A stretch of DNA of 64,000 bases. Source: Brachynemurus nebulosus (taxonomy: Eukaryota; Arthropoda; Insecta; Neuroptera; Myrmeleontidae). The translations under genes and the position numbers were made by a program. Below the pieces are notes generated by a model. That model did not search any database and was not told the DNA's origin. It saw only the letters and a list, made by a program, of their open reading frames with translations. The stretch is taken from assembly GCA_035578155.1 (NCBI GenBank), contig JAPWDM010000035.1:2357001-2421000 (forward strand). The letters run 5' to 3'. Shown piece after piece: positions 12,394 through 23,259 of the stretch (its first letter is position 1; each line of letters begins with the position of its first letter).

Positions 12394-15053
12394 ACCTGAA
12401 CACTCACGGCAACACACTTCCTTATGTACATATTCAATCCCCATCCGGCAAGTATCTAAAATTTCTTATTGACACTGGCGCTTCAAATTCATTTATAAAC
12501 CCTGAACATGTAGATCTAAATTATTGCGAAGAAATTAAACCAATAGAAATAAAAGCAGTACTGAAAACCTATCACTTAAAGGAAAAAATAACCTTACCCA
12601 TGTTTAAAGAATTTAGACAACCAAACGATACGATTGATTTCTTAATTTTTCAATTTCACCAATATTTTGACGGTCTAATCGGCTTAGATATTTTGAAAAA
12701 GATTAACGCAAAGATTGACGTTGTTAATCAAATTTTAAAAACAAAAAACGCTACTTTAAAATTATTATCAAAACCAAATTTTATGTCTGGAAAATTTACA
12801 TTACAACCTTTTTCAAAAATGATAGTTAAATTACCGGTTGATATCCAATCAGGAGAATTTATTTTAAAAAACATTTTTATTGACAATAAACTTCTGATAC
12901 CTGAAGGTATCTATAAAGCAAACGACTGGCACTTCATTTGTACAGTTATAAATTTAACAAACGATAAACAAATTATTTTTATAGAACAACCAATTAAGGC
13001 AGAAATTCTAAATCACGAATTAGTCGAATTTAAGGAAAACCAAATTAATTCACAAACTAATAGTTTTTGCAATAGCATCGACAATTTGATTCGAGTCGAT
13101 CATTTAAATATGGAAGAACGGTCCAAAATTATCAACCTTTGTAAACAGTTTGACGATATTTTCTATCGCGAAGGACAAGACCTGACTTTTACGAATGAAA
13201 TCAAACATCGTATCATTACTAAAGACGACATCCCAATACACACAAAATCATATCGGTATCCACAAATTCATAAAGAAGAGGTTAGGAGACAAATTGACCA
13301 ATTATTAAAACAAGGTATAATTCGACCAAGCTACTCTCCTTGGTCATCCCCCATTTGGATTGTCCCCAAAAAAGCCGACGCAAGTGGAAAGAAAAAATGG
13401 AGACTTGTAGTAGATTATAGACGCTTAAACGAAAAGACAGTCGATGACAAATATCCATTACCAAACATCACTGATATTCTTGACAAACTTGGCAAATGTA
13501 TGTACTTTACTACCCTTGACTTGGCCAGCGGGTTTCACCAAATTGAACTCCATCCTAAAGATATTCCCAAGACAGCTTTTAGCGTCGAGAATGGCCACTA
13601 CGAATATTTGAGAATGCCTTTTGGCCTAAAAAACGCTCCGTCCACCTTTCAAAGGGTTATGGACAACGTTTTGCGAGAACTACAGGGTACTGTTTGTCTA
13701 GTATATATGGACGACATCATAGTTTTCTCCACATCGTTAGACGAACACATTGTAAATTTACGTAGAGTCTTTGGAAAACTTAGAAAAGCAAATCTTAAAG
13801 TACAACTTGATAAAAGTGAATTTTTACATAAAGAGGTCGCTTTCCTTGGACACATAATCTCTTCAGAAGGTGTGAAACCAAATCCGGATAAGATCAAAGC
13901 CATTACAAATTTTCCATTACCTAAAACACCAAAAGAAATTAAGAGCTTTCTCGGTTTACTAAGGTACTATCGTAAATTCATTAAGGATTTCGCGAAAATT
14001 ACTAAGCCTTTAACTCAATGTTTAAGAAAAGGAGAGGAAATTAAATTAACCCCGGAATATATTAAGACTTTCGAACTATGCAAAAAATTACTCACTGATG
14101 AGCCAGTACTTGCATATCCTGATTTTAGTAAAGAATTTAACCTAACAACAGACGCTAGTAATTGTGCTATAGGCGCGATACTTTCGCAAGGACCTATCGG
14201 CAAGGATCGCCCAATCTGTTATGCCAGCCGTACACTCACTAAGAGTGAACAAAATTACAGCACAATAGAAAAAGAACTTCTGGCTATTGTGTGGGCCACA
14301 AAATACTTCCGTCCGTACCTATTTGGTCGCAAATTTAAAATTATAACAGACCACAAGCCTCTTACGTGGCTTATGTCATTAAAGGAACCGAATAGTAAAT
14401 TGGTTCGGTGGCGCCTCAAACTTGAGGAATTCGATTATACAATCATACATAAATCAGGCAAGAGTAATGCAAATGCTGATGCTCTTTCACGCGTTATTAT
14501 TCCAGAAATTAACTCACACGAAACTAGTAGTAATACTTCAACCCATGTAACACGGCATACTTCTACTCGAACAAATAACACCGACGACGAAGACAGTACT
14601 GTACATAGTGCTGACGATGACGATACATTATTTATTCCAATCTCTGAAAATCCTTTAAATGATTTCACTCAACAAGTCATTCTCCTTATTAACCCAGAAC
14701 TAAAAACGACAAGCCGAAAATTAAAAATTTTGTTTAAAACAAAACGTAGACAAACTTTTCAAGGTCCAAATTATACTGACGAAATTTTAATTGAAATATT
14801 TAGACAGTTCTTACCACCAAACAAACATAATAACAAACTACATGCTAAATTCAAACAAACTGCTGTATCCAAAAATAATAAAATAACCATATTAGATAAT
14901 AAGAATAGAAAGTTAAACAAACAAAAATTAAGACGTCCACTTAAATTCCAGGATAATGCTGTCGGTAACAGCACAGAAAATAGAAATAATAGACCAGACC
15001 AACAATCCAGGGATCCTAGTAATGAACCTAGGCCAAGCACGAGTCGTGAATAG
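12285..15053 (+). CDS. pol: Pol polyprotein (protease, reverse transcriptase, RNase H), integrase core deleted
   Basis: The frame is open from 12285 (no ATG needed, reached from gag by -1 frameshift) to TAG at 15051-15053. Protease: LIDTGAS at about 12465-12485 with the catalytic Asp at 12471. RT: the motifs RLVVDYRRLN, FGLKNAPSTFQ and YMDD (13704-13715) are intact. RNase H: Asp of TTDAS (14151), Glu of EKELLAI (14274) and Asp of TDHKPL (14349) are present, and the domain ends at NADALSR. After it come an acidic linker and a basic tail ending near 15053. The tail resembles the integrase C-terminal end, but the HHCC finger and the D,D,E core are absent. Only about 190 residues follow RNase H instead of the usual 500 or more. 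The likely junction is near 14819-14842, where ACAAAC is repeated. The deletion keeps the frame. Confidence 0.9.
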   Translation, partial: QTRQRKQYKSYVLCQFRIRTRRFKFSVNLGPQFGYLDLNTHGNTLPYVHIQSPSGKYLKFLIDTGASNSFINPEHVDLNYCEEIKPIEIKAVLKTYHLKEKITLPMFKEFRQPNDTIDFLIFQFHQYFDGLIGLDILKKINAKIDVVNQILKTKNATLKLLSKPNFMSGKFTLQPFSKMIVKLPVDIQSGEFILKNIFIDNKLLIPEGIYKANDWHFICTVINLTNDKQIIFIEQPIKAEILNHELVEFKENQINSQTNSFCNSIDNLIRVDHLNMEERSKIINLCKQFDDIFYREGQDLTFTNEIKHRIITKDDIPIHTKSYRYPQIHKEEVRRQIDQLLKQGIIRPSYSPWSSPIWIVPKKADASGKKKWRLVVDYRRLNEKTVDDKYPLPNITDILDKLGKCMYFTTLDLASGFHQIELHPKDIPKTAFSVENGHYEYLRMPFGLKNAPSTFQRVMDNVLRELQGTVCLVYMDDIIVFSTSLDEHIVNLRRVFGKLRKANLKVQLDKSEFLHKEVAFLGHIISSEGVKPNPDKIKAITNFPLPKTPKEIKSFLGLLRYYRKFIKDFAKITKPLTQCLRKGEEIKLTPEYIKTFELCKKLLTDEPVLAYPDFSKEFNLTTDASNCAIGAILSQGPIGKDRPICYASRTLTKSEQNYSTIEKELLAIVWATKYFRPYLFGRKFKIITDHKPLTWLMSLKEPNSKLVRWRLKLEEFDYTIIHKSGKSNANADALSRVIIPEINSHETSSNTSTHVTRHTSTRTNNTDDEDSTVHSADDDDTLFIPISENPLNDFTQQVILLINPELKTTSRKLKILFKTKRRQTFQGPNYTDEILIEIFRQFLPPNKHNNKLHAKFKQTAVSKNNKITILDNKNRKLNKQKLRRPLKFQDNAVGNSTENRNNRPDQQSRDPSNEPRPSTSRE
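12354..12360 (+). promoter_or_regulatory. -1 ribosomal frameshift heptamer for gag-pol
   Basis: A AAT TTT fits the X XXY YYZ pattern and is in register with the gag codons (AAT at 12355, TTT at 12358), 30 bases before the gag stop. Pol lies exactly in the -1 frame and has been open since 12285. I did not identify a convincing downstream stem or pseudoknot by eye. Confidence 0.7.
14938..14952 (+). promoter_or_regulatory. Candidate 3' splice site for env mRNA
   Basis: The acceptor-like ACTTAAATTCCAG|G ends at 14951, four bases before the first ATG of the env frame. Joining it to the donor after 10945 keeps the reading phase. It lies within the last codons of pol. The polypyrimidine tract is only moderate, so the call rests mainly on position and phase. 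Confidence 0.55.
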
Positions 15054-16554
15054 TTATGACCATTATATTCACATTATTAATCTTAATAATTACAAAGAAA
15101 ATCTGTTTAATATTGAAAACTCAATCAATCTCATTTCACAAAAACTCCTTAATACAGAATTCGAGGAAATTATTCGGCTAAAATTTAAAGAATTGAAAGA
15201 AAATTTCCAAATTTTACTACCAAGAAAAATTACTAAGCGAGGATTAATAGACGGTTTAGGAACAGTCATTAAACAGATTACTGGCAACATGGATCATAAC
15301 GATGCCATCGAAATTAATAAAAATATCGAAAATTTAAAACTAAATCAAAATAACGTTGTGAATCAATTAAACAAGCAGGTCCGCATTAACTCCCAAATGA
15401 TCGAACGATTTGAAAACATCACCAAACACATAAACGATCAGCAAAATTCTATTAACAGATATTTGAAATCTTTATATACGAATATCGGTCAAAAAGAACA
15501 AAGCGAATTAAAAATTATACAATACGCGTACAGAATTAATTTCAATGTTGGGACACTTAATGACCACATTAAAGATATCATACAATCCATTAATTTGGCA
15601 AAACTTAATATTGTCGCAAAGCCTATTCTACTTCCAGATGAACTAGAGTACGCTTATAATTCATTGAACAAACAAGGCATACCCATCAAATCATACGAAC
15701 AAATATACGAGTTCCTTAAACTGCAGGCTTATTACAACGATAGCAACATAATTTTTAACATACAGATACCTAATTTCCAATCCTCTACCTATCAATTAAA
15801 CAAATTAGAACCTTTACCAAATGTTCATTTAAAAACAATAAAATTTCCCAAACCATATACCATTTCCAATGAATATCAGTTGTACGAGGTCGATAATGCG
15901 TGCCCCAAAATAGAGGCAATCTACGTATGCGAGCCCAAAACTGCAGCAATTAAACTGAAAAATTCAAAGTGCATCGGAAACCTACTTTCCAATCAATCGC
16001 CTACCTGCATCTATGAATACTACAACAACATAACCGAAATCAAACAAATCTACAGCAACCACATCATTATCAAGAACTCATATGGAATTGTCATTAGTTC
16101 AACATGTGGCATCAAAAATCGAACCATCATGGGAACCATTTTAATACGCTTTGAAAACTGTTCCGTAAAAATCAACGACATTACCTACGATAGTAAAATA
16201 TTAAGAAAATGGGAAAAAATCTATTTGCAACCAACATACAATCTTCCGGTCAACATATCCAAATTGGAAGAAAAACTGGACCTCAACAAATTGAAAAACT
16301 ATCATTTAGAAAATCGAGAAGAAATCCAGCTACTGCGGACACATGGCACTATTCACGTGTCTACTACTTACTTTATTCTTGCAACCATGTTAATCATCAG
16401 TATCCTATTCATTATTCGTTACACAAGGAAGCCGTTCCAAGAGAATGCATCACTTCAAGCACATATTCAAGAGGATTCTTCAATTCAAGTACAATACCAA
16501 CCAAAAGCGCCGTCCCAAGAAGTCAAACTTCTATGGCCACCGCTTTCGTCTTAA
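14956..16554 (+). CDS. env: Envelope fusion protein (Env) of the errantivirus
   Basis: This is an Env of the errantivirus/baculovirus F-protein family, a class I-like membrane fusion protein of insect endogenous retroviruses. The frame has 532 codons plus stop, overlaps the end of pol in another frame, and is undisrupted. A furin-type site, RKITKR, ends at residue 95 (15240). It is followed by the conserved GLIDGLGTVIKQITGN, which is the fusion-peptide region of this family. Residues about 110-170 are heptad-like. Six or more Cys are clustered between about residues 314 and 400. A single transmembrane segment lies at about residues 470-490, followed by a basic cytoplasmic tail. From ATG 14956 alone the amino terminus is too short for a normal signal peptide. 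The missing part could come from the upstream exon at 10923 by splicing. Expression from a spliced subgenomic mRNA is known for this group. Confidence 0.9.
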   Translation: MLSVTAQKIEIIDQTNNPGILVMNLGQARVVNSYDHYIHIINLNNYKENLFNIENSINLISQKLLNTEFEEIIRLKFKELKENFQILLPRKITKRGLIDGLGTVIKQITGNMDHNDAIEINKNIENLKLNQNNVVNQLNKQVRINSQMIERFENITKHINDQQNSINRYLKSLYTNIGQKEQSELKIIQYAYRINFNVGTLNDHIKDIIQSINLAKLNIVAKPILLPDELEYAYNSLNKQGIPIKSYEQIYEFLKLQAYYNDSNIIFNIQIPNFQSSTYQLNKLEPLPNVHLKTIKFPKPYTISNEYQLYEVDNACPKIEAIYVCEPKTAAIKLKNSKCIGNLLSNQSPTCIYEYYNNITEIKQIYSNHIIIKNSYGIVISSTCGIKNRTIMGTILIRFENCSVKINDITYDSKILRKWEKIYLQPTYNLPVNISKLEEKLDLNKLKNYHLENREEIQLLRTHGTIHVSTTYFILATMLIISILFIIRYTRKPFQENASLQAHIQEDSSIQVQYQPKAPSQEVKLLWPPLSS

Positions 16555-16563
16555 GGAGGGAGG
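16553..16563 (+). promoter_or_regulatory. Polypurine tract
   Basis: AAGGAGGGAGG sits directly before the 3' LTR (AGTAATGG). It is the primer for plus-strand DNA synthesis in LTR elements. The env stop codon TAA (16552-16554) overlaps its start. Confidence 0.9.
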
Positions 16564-17783
<1,220 letters not shown>

Positions 17784-17991
17784 TACCGGGTGTCAATTTA
17801 AAAACAAACCGGTCTCATATATTTGGAACTGTAAAAGATAATTAAAATTTCTCAAAACTGTTTCTAGAATATGGGGGAGAAACTAATATACCCAACATGA
17901 GAATTTTTTGCAACTTTAAAATTATAATATCCTATTTAAGCATGAAAGCTTTTTAAAAATTAAAAATCACAAAGTGATTGAAAAAATTATC

Positions 17992-18064
17992 CGAATCGGC
18001 CGGGAATCGAACCCAGGATCTCCCGGTAACTAGCCAGGTGTGTTAACCATTACACCAATGATCC
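17992..18064 (-). pseudogene. tRNA-Thr(AGT)-like sequence, left arm
   Basis: Read on the minus strand, it has a D arm (GTGT...ACAC), an anticodon stem CCTGG/CCGGG with loop CTAGTTA (anticodon AGT) and a T arm CTGGG-TTCGATT-CCCGG. The internal A and B promoter boxes are recognisable (GGTTCGATTCC is canonical). The acceptor stem pairs at only about five of seven positions and the usual identity elements are missing. I therefore call it a tRNA-derived module or pseudogene. Confidence 0.7.
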
Positions 18065-18202
18065 TGTGCTCGACAGTCGCCCGAGCCGGACATTTATTCA
18101 ATCACCTAGATGTGTATTAGTACTCTCTCTAATTCGAGAAACAGTTACAATTCTTCAATTTCAAATATTATCGAGTGCTTGTGAGACATTACTACGTATG
18201 AC

Positions 18203-18275
18203 AAACTTCTAGTGTAATGGTTAACACATCTGGCTTGTTACCGGGAGATCCTGGGTTCGATTCCCGGCCGATTCG
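18203..18275 (+). pseudogene. tRNA-Thr(TGT)-like sequence, right arm
   Basis: This is the mirror copy of 17992-18064. The anticodon loop is CTTGTTA (anticodon TGT, also Thr), the anticodon stem is TCTGG/CCGGG, and the T arm is identical. The 5' acceptor strand (aaacttc) does not pair with the 3' strand, so a functional tRNA is unlikely, although Pol III boxes persist. Confidence 0.65.
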
Positions 18276-18487
18276 GATAATTTTTTCAATCACTTTGTAA
18301 TTTTTAATTTTTAAAGAACTTTAATGCTTACATAGGATATTATAATTTTAAAGTTGCAAAAAATTCTCATGTTGGCTATATTAGTTTCTCCCCCATATTC
18401 TAGAAAAACAGTTTTGAGAAATTTTAATTATCTTTTACAGTTCCAAATATATGAGACCGGTTTGTTTTTAAATTGGCACTCGGTAAA

Positions 18488-19900
18488 TGAATAAACTAAT
18501 AAAATATTGGTTTGAAAGCAAGACTACTACATATTATCATATGCCCGTGACGGGAAACACAAATCATTGTCAATAAATGCACACAAAAGACATAATACAT
18601 ATACATGCTAAAATGTATTTTTTTCTTTACCTGTGTGTGTATGTGTGTGTGTTTACGAATTCTACACAGTACACACTACACACACATACATATACATCGA
18701 ACTAATCTTTTAAAAAATTATGTAGTTTCTAACAATGTTTATTTTATTTCTTTAAGTAAACATTGATATTGTTTTGTAGGTATGTACGAGTATGTATGTA
18801 TTTGGAAATATAATGAATATACTCATCGGCAAAATTAATCACCTTTTAAAAATGTTAACATTATTTTAATTTTAAATTTCGTTTGTGATATTGAATGTTA
18901 TTTGCTGAATATTAATTGCTGAATTAAAGTTTGTAAAGAATGTTATTTGCTGAATTAAAGAATGTTAACAATCAGAATTCATTTCAGTTTTTTTTTTAAT
19001 TTAAACGATTTTAAGAAATTAATAAAAATTGACTTTTAGGATTAGATATTTCTAGATTAGTCTTATCGTCTGTACGATACATATACTGACGCGAGGAGAG
19101 ACAACATAGGTAATAATGGTATTTTTTTCCGCAATATAAAAATTGAAAGCAACTTTTAATTTATTTTTAATAAAAATTAATTTTTTTTTACTTTTTATTG
19201 TTTTTTGAAGTAAATACAGATTACAGTACAGCAGAAAATGCTTAATTTATTGATAAATTACGTACTCACTAAACAAATGGAATCTAATAACACAGTTTCA
19301 AATAATAATTTATACATTATACTATTTTTAGGTTGACGGTTAATTTTGTTGATGAGTGTAGTACTCTAAAAATTGATGAAGTGATAAGTCGTATGATTCC
19401 CACGGTTTCGTATTCACAAATTTCATTTGTTTTTGTTTATATTATAAATTATACTGCCCAACTAAACAAAAGTGCCGTAAGTGCAAATTTTCGAATTTTG
19501 ACTTATGTACCATTTCGGACGTTTTGGACTACGAGGAATCCATTGAACTTGTCAAAAATGGTATAGCTCCAACCGTTCGGAGCTACAGACTTCGAGCTAG
19601 CCGTTGGTATACTAAAATGTTGTCATTACTAAGTAAGAGTGCGGTAAGTACAGTGTACTAAGCAAGAATGCAGTAAATTCAATGCACATATGGCACCCTT
19701 GCTTAGTTTGTTGCACAAGCGGCATTTATGCTTAGTAGATGTAAAACTTCTGTTGCACATACGACATTATTACAATCTTCGTTTGATAATTCCGTTAATT
19801 TTTGTTATGTTTGTTTGCTGATTTAGCGGTCATTGTATTTGTTGCTGTAGATAAGTGAGCTTTAATCATATTTTTTGTGAACTTTGAAGTTATTTGTAGT
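18488..19900. other. Spacer, nothing recognised
   Basis: A 77-codon frame at 19333-19566 has no recognisable domain. Phrases such as 'agtgccgtaagtgc' and 'gagtgcggtaagta' recur loosely at 19471-19660, but I cannot delimit an element. Confidence 0.4.
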
Positions 19901-20702
19901 GATGAATTCGTTACCAGACATAGTGTCAAATCGTACAAAACAGTTAATTAACTTAGCCATTGAAAAAAATTAAAATCAGGCTAGTGCCGTTGAATTTCGT
20001 ATGGAGGATGAAGAATGTAAGGTCTCCACATCAACAAAACTTGCTAAAATTCATAATAATGAGCTTTTATCGATAACAGATCCTGTAAACGAGGGTTTTT
20101 AAAACTATCTTAGATAATATTGCTGCAGAAGACAAAGAAGTACTCGTTTATGATTTGAACACTAACACAATAATAGCCAGACGAGATCTAACCGAAAATG
20201 GTGTTAATGAAAGTGTTAACTGATAAAGTTAGGTCGGATTGGAAAGAAAACAGTAATAATTTAGGATTCGACTTGAAAAAAGTTTTGTAAACTTAGAATT
20301 CGAAAGAACTGTAAAAGTTGAACAAAACAATCTAGGTTTTTGTAGTACACCTACTGAAGATAAAGGAAATGTGGAAAATGAATTAAGCATAGGCCTAGGT
20401 GAAAATAAGCCTAATGTGGGTATTGAAATTCAGCATGACACCGCTGAGACTTCAGTTTGTTATGGTGATGCAGGTGAAAATAAGAAAAAAAGGAAGAAAT
20501 TTAATATTAGTTTAAAGAAAGGAAAAAAAAATAAAAAATTGAAGAATTGAAAAGTAGCCACTCAGTGGTGAAAAATCCATGTAATGTACAAAATTTCTGT
20601 AAAAGAAAGTGCATTCAAAACATTATTGAAGCAAAGAAAGAGGAAATTAATAACAATTTTGGAATATTTCATGGTCTGAGCGCAGAAATTGTGTATTTTT
20701 AA
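19901..20702 (+). pseudogene. Decayed gene fragment of an arthropod repeat-associated protein family
   Basis: Translation from ATG 19901 gives MNSLPDIVSNRTKQLINLAI and then stops. Continuing in the same and neighbouring frames gives protein-like stretches: a Ser/Thr-rich segment, ILDNIAAEDKEVLVYDLNTN, the Lys-rich block KKRKKFNISLKKGKK, and finally NPCNVQNFCKRKCIQNIIEA. The last resembles the NPC-x(n)-C-x(3)-C region of an uncharacterised family that I recall as common and multi-copy in arthropod genomes. At least two stops and two frameshifts make it non-functional. The family assignment is from memory of motif style, and the function is unknown. Confidence 0.45.
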
Positions 20703-20783
20703 GAGCTAAAAATATTATTTTATATATTAAAAATATTTAAAGTTTTAATTACTTTGTCAATTTTCACTAGAATTGAGTAGAAT

Positions 20784-21462
20784 TTACTAAACGCGTTTTC
20801 AATCTTCGCGATCATGATCAGAGTAATTGAAGCAATGTATGTGGGAGTGTAATAAATACTCTTAAAAATGAATTTGGGAAAAACCCGTCATTATACTATT
20901 TCATATGAAATAGGCTGTACCATAACGTACCTGATAAACCAGTTTTGAATAATAGAGATAATTATTTTTATCTGTGTAAGGTAAAAATTTTAACCAATAT
21001 GTTTAAGAATAAAGGAGGGGTGTCCAAAATGTTAAAGTTGCTGAAAATTATATTTTTTCGTTTAGAAGTTCAGTTTTAATAAAGGTGAATTATTTAGGTC
21101 GTTTTGATCATTAAAACCTCCACTTGTGGGTCACTGTTCAATCTATTAATTTCAAGAGCCTCCAAGAGATTCAGTTTTGTACCCTTTTGACAAATATGTA
21201 GAACTTTTGGTTTGTGATTTATATTGGGGAAATGACCTGTTTCTAAGACGTGTAAACCAAAATTTGAGCTATGAATTTGAGATCCAACATGTTCCTTATA
21301 CCTTGTCTCGAAGCTGCGACCCGTCTGTCCCACGTATTTAGCATTACACTGCGAACAATCTAAGCGGTAAACTCCACTCTTTTTTAGTAGATCAGTTTTT
21401 TCTTTTGCGTTAAAAAGTGAACGGCCGAGATTTCCAAATGAACAGAAGGCGGGTGATATATT
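20784..21462 (-). pseudogene. Penelope-like element fragment: GIY-YIG endonuclease and 3' region
   Basis: The minus-strand frame runs from about 21462 to the stop at 21094. It contains GVYRLDCSQCNAKYVGQTGR, which has the GVY...YVG signature of a GIY-YIG nuclease, then the Arg of RSFETRYKEH, and ends DPQVEVLMIKTT. In Penelope-like elements this nuclease follows the RT at the C-terminus. No RT is present here, so the copy is 5'-truncated. About 270 bp past the stop (20784-20825), the sequence 'gattgaaaacgcgtttagta' resembles one in the palindrome at 37783-38403. The upstream 187 bp of the endonuclease are mirrored at 21488-21674. Confidence 0.75.
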
Positions 21463-21674
21463 ATATTTGATTGGTGATATATTATATTTAGATTGTTCGC
21501 AGTGTAATGCTAAATACGTGGGACAGACGGGTCGCAGCTTCGAGACAAGGTATAAGGAACATGTTGGATCTCAAATTCATAGCTCAAATTTTGGTTTACA
21601 CGTCTTAGAAACAGGTCATTTCCCCAATATAAATCACAAACCAAAAGTTCTACATATTTGTCAAAAGGGTACAA
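21177..21674. repeat. Perfect 187-bp inverted repeat of the endonuclease segment
   Basis: The left arm 21177-21363 and right arm 21488-21674 appear to be exact reverse complements, with a 124-bp spacer. The spacer contains a tandem duplication of 'ggtgatatattatattt' (about 21451-21487). The right arm is cut by the assembly gap. This could be a true inverted duplication, as inverted pLTR-like repeats occur in Penelope-like elements, or an assembly artefact. Confidence 0.85.
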
Positions 21675-22174
21675 NNNNNNNNNNNNNNNNNNNNNNNNNN
21701 NNNNNNNNNNNNNNNNNNNNNNNNNNNNNNNNNNNNNNNNNNNNNNNNNNNNNNNNNNNNNNNNNNNNNNNNNNNNNNNNNNNNNNNNNNNNNNNNNNNN
21801 NNNNNNNNNNNNNNNNNNNNNNNNNNNNNNNNNNNNNNNNNNNNNNNNNNNNNNNNNNNNNNNNNNNNNNNNNNNNNNNNNNNNNNNNNNNNNNNNNNNN
21901 NNNNNNNNNNNNNNNNNNNNNNNNNNNNNNNNNNNNNNNNNNNNNNNNNNNNNNNNNNNNNNNNNNNNNNNNNNNNNNNNNNNNNNNNNNNNNNNNNNNN
22001 NNNNNNNNNNNNNNNNNNNNNNNNNNNNNNNNNNNNNNNNNNNNNNNNNNNNNNNNNNNNNNNNNNNNNNNNNNNNNNNNNNNNNNNNNNNNNNNNNNNN
22101 NNNNNNNNNNNNNNNNNNNNNNNNNNNNNNNNNNNNNNNNNNNNNNNNNNNNNNNNNNNNNNNNNNNNNNNNNN
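21675..22174. other. Assembly gap of exactly 500 N
   Basis: Exactly 500 N suggests a placeholder rather than a measured gap. It begins exactly where the right arm of the inverted repeat matches the end of the left arm. Confidence 0.99.
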
Positions 22175-22485
22175 ACTTTTTTTGGTTGTTTGGCAATTCG
22201 TAGTTTTTAATGTAATTTGTTATTAAATTAATACTGTGTAATGCAGAGTTATGGTTTTTATAACATTCATAATGTCTTGTGATATAAAAAACTAAAAAAT
22301 TTTAAAAACTAAAAAAATAATTCATAAACTTATTTTAATCAAAATTTATGAACAATTGTGTTAGCTTTTCTATGAACGATACAGTACATTTGAATTCGAC
22401 AATCAAGATATGTTTACATATTAATCATATTATGGTAAAATTAAAAAAAAAATTTTTTTTTAATTTTAAAAAAATTTTTATTATA

Positions 22486-22892
<407 letters not shown>

Positions 22893-23259
22893 TCAAATGT
22901 GAAAGCATCTATTTAATTTCATACACTACTGAGTTAAAAATGCCGTACGGCAAACGTCAAGTGCAGTGGCAAGTACATAGTAAAAAGGATGTAATTATAG
23001 TATGACTCTAGTAATTTTAGTATAGTATGTAATCATAATATGGTTGCTAACACGGTATTTTGCCGTGACCGTCCAATCCGGACGTGAAGGTCCAATGCTT
23101 TTCTTCAGTCCACTAAAAAAAATGCGATCGTACGGTTTTTTGCCCTATGGCAAAAACTGTATAATGTGAAAGGAGCGTAAATGTTCATAAATAATGTCCT
23201 CCCGTTAATTTTTCTTTCAGTATAGTTTCAGTGGCCACTTACTTCCACAAGTGTTCGCT
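22893..23259. other. Spacer, nothing recognised
   Basis: The motif 'acggttttttgcc' near 23133 also appears at 4802, but I see no element boundaries. Confidence 0.35.

Larger units (their letters stand above)
17786..18483. mobile_element. Palindromic element with tRNA-like arms, 698 bp, TA flanks
   Basis: Two arms of about 280 bp, in inverted orientation and about 95 percent identical by eye, surround an unrelated 138-bp centre (18065-18202). The outer ends are CCGGGTGTCAATTTAAAAAC and its diverged mirror image. TA flanks both ends (17784-17785 and 18484-18485). The inner part of each arm is a tRNA-Thr-like sequence, so the two face each other. It could be a fold-back MITE that acquired a tRNA-derived module, or two tRNA-derived SINEs inserted head to head. 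The equal outer ends and TA flanks favour one element. Confidence 0.75.

Noticed and set aside
14490..15053. A divergent integrase hidden in the pol C-terminus
   Set aside because: No HHCC or D,D,E residues are visible, and about 190 residues are too few. Only the tail after the core seems to remain.
17992..18275. Two functional tRNA-Thr genes
   Set aside because: Acceptor stems do not pair properly, and the copies sit inside inverted repeat arms. They fit a tRNA-derived repeat module better.
21467..22210. A 247-codon gene across the assembly gap
   Set aside because: Most of its codons are N. The real part is the mirrored arm of the endonuclease fragment.
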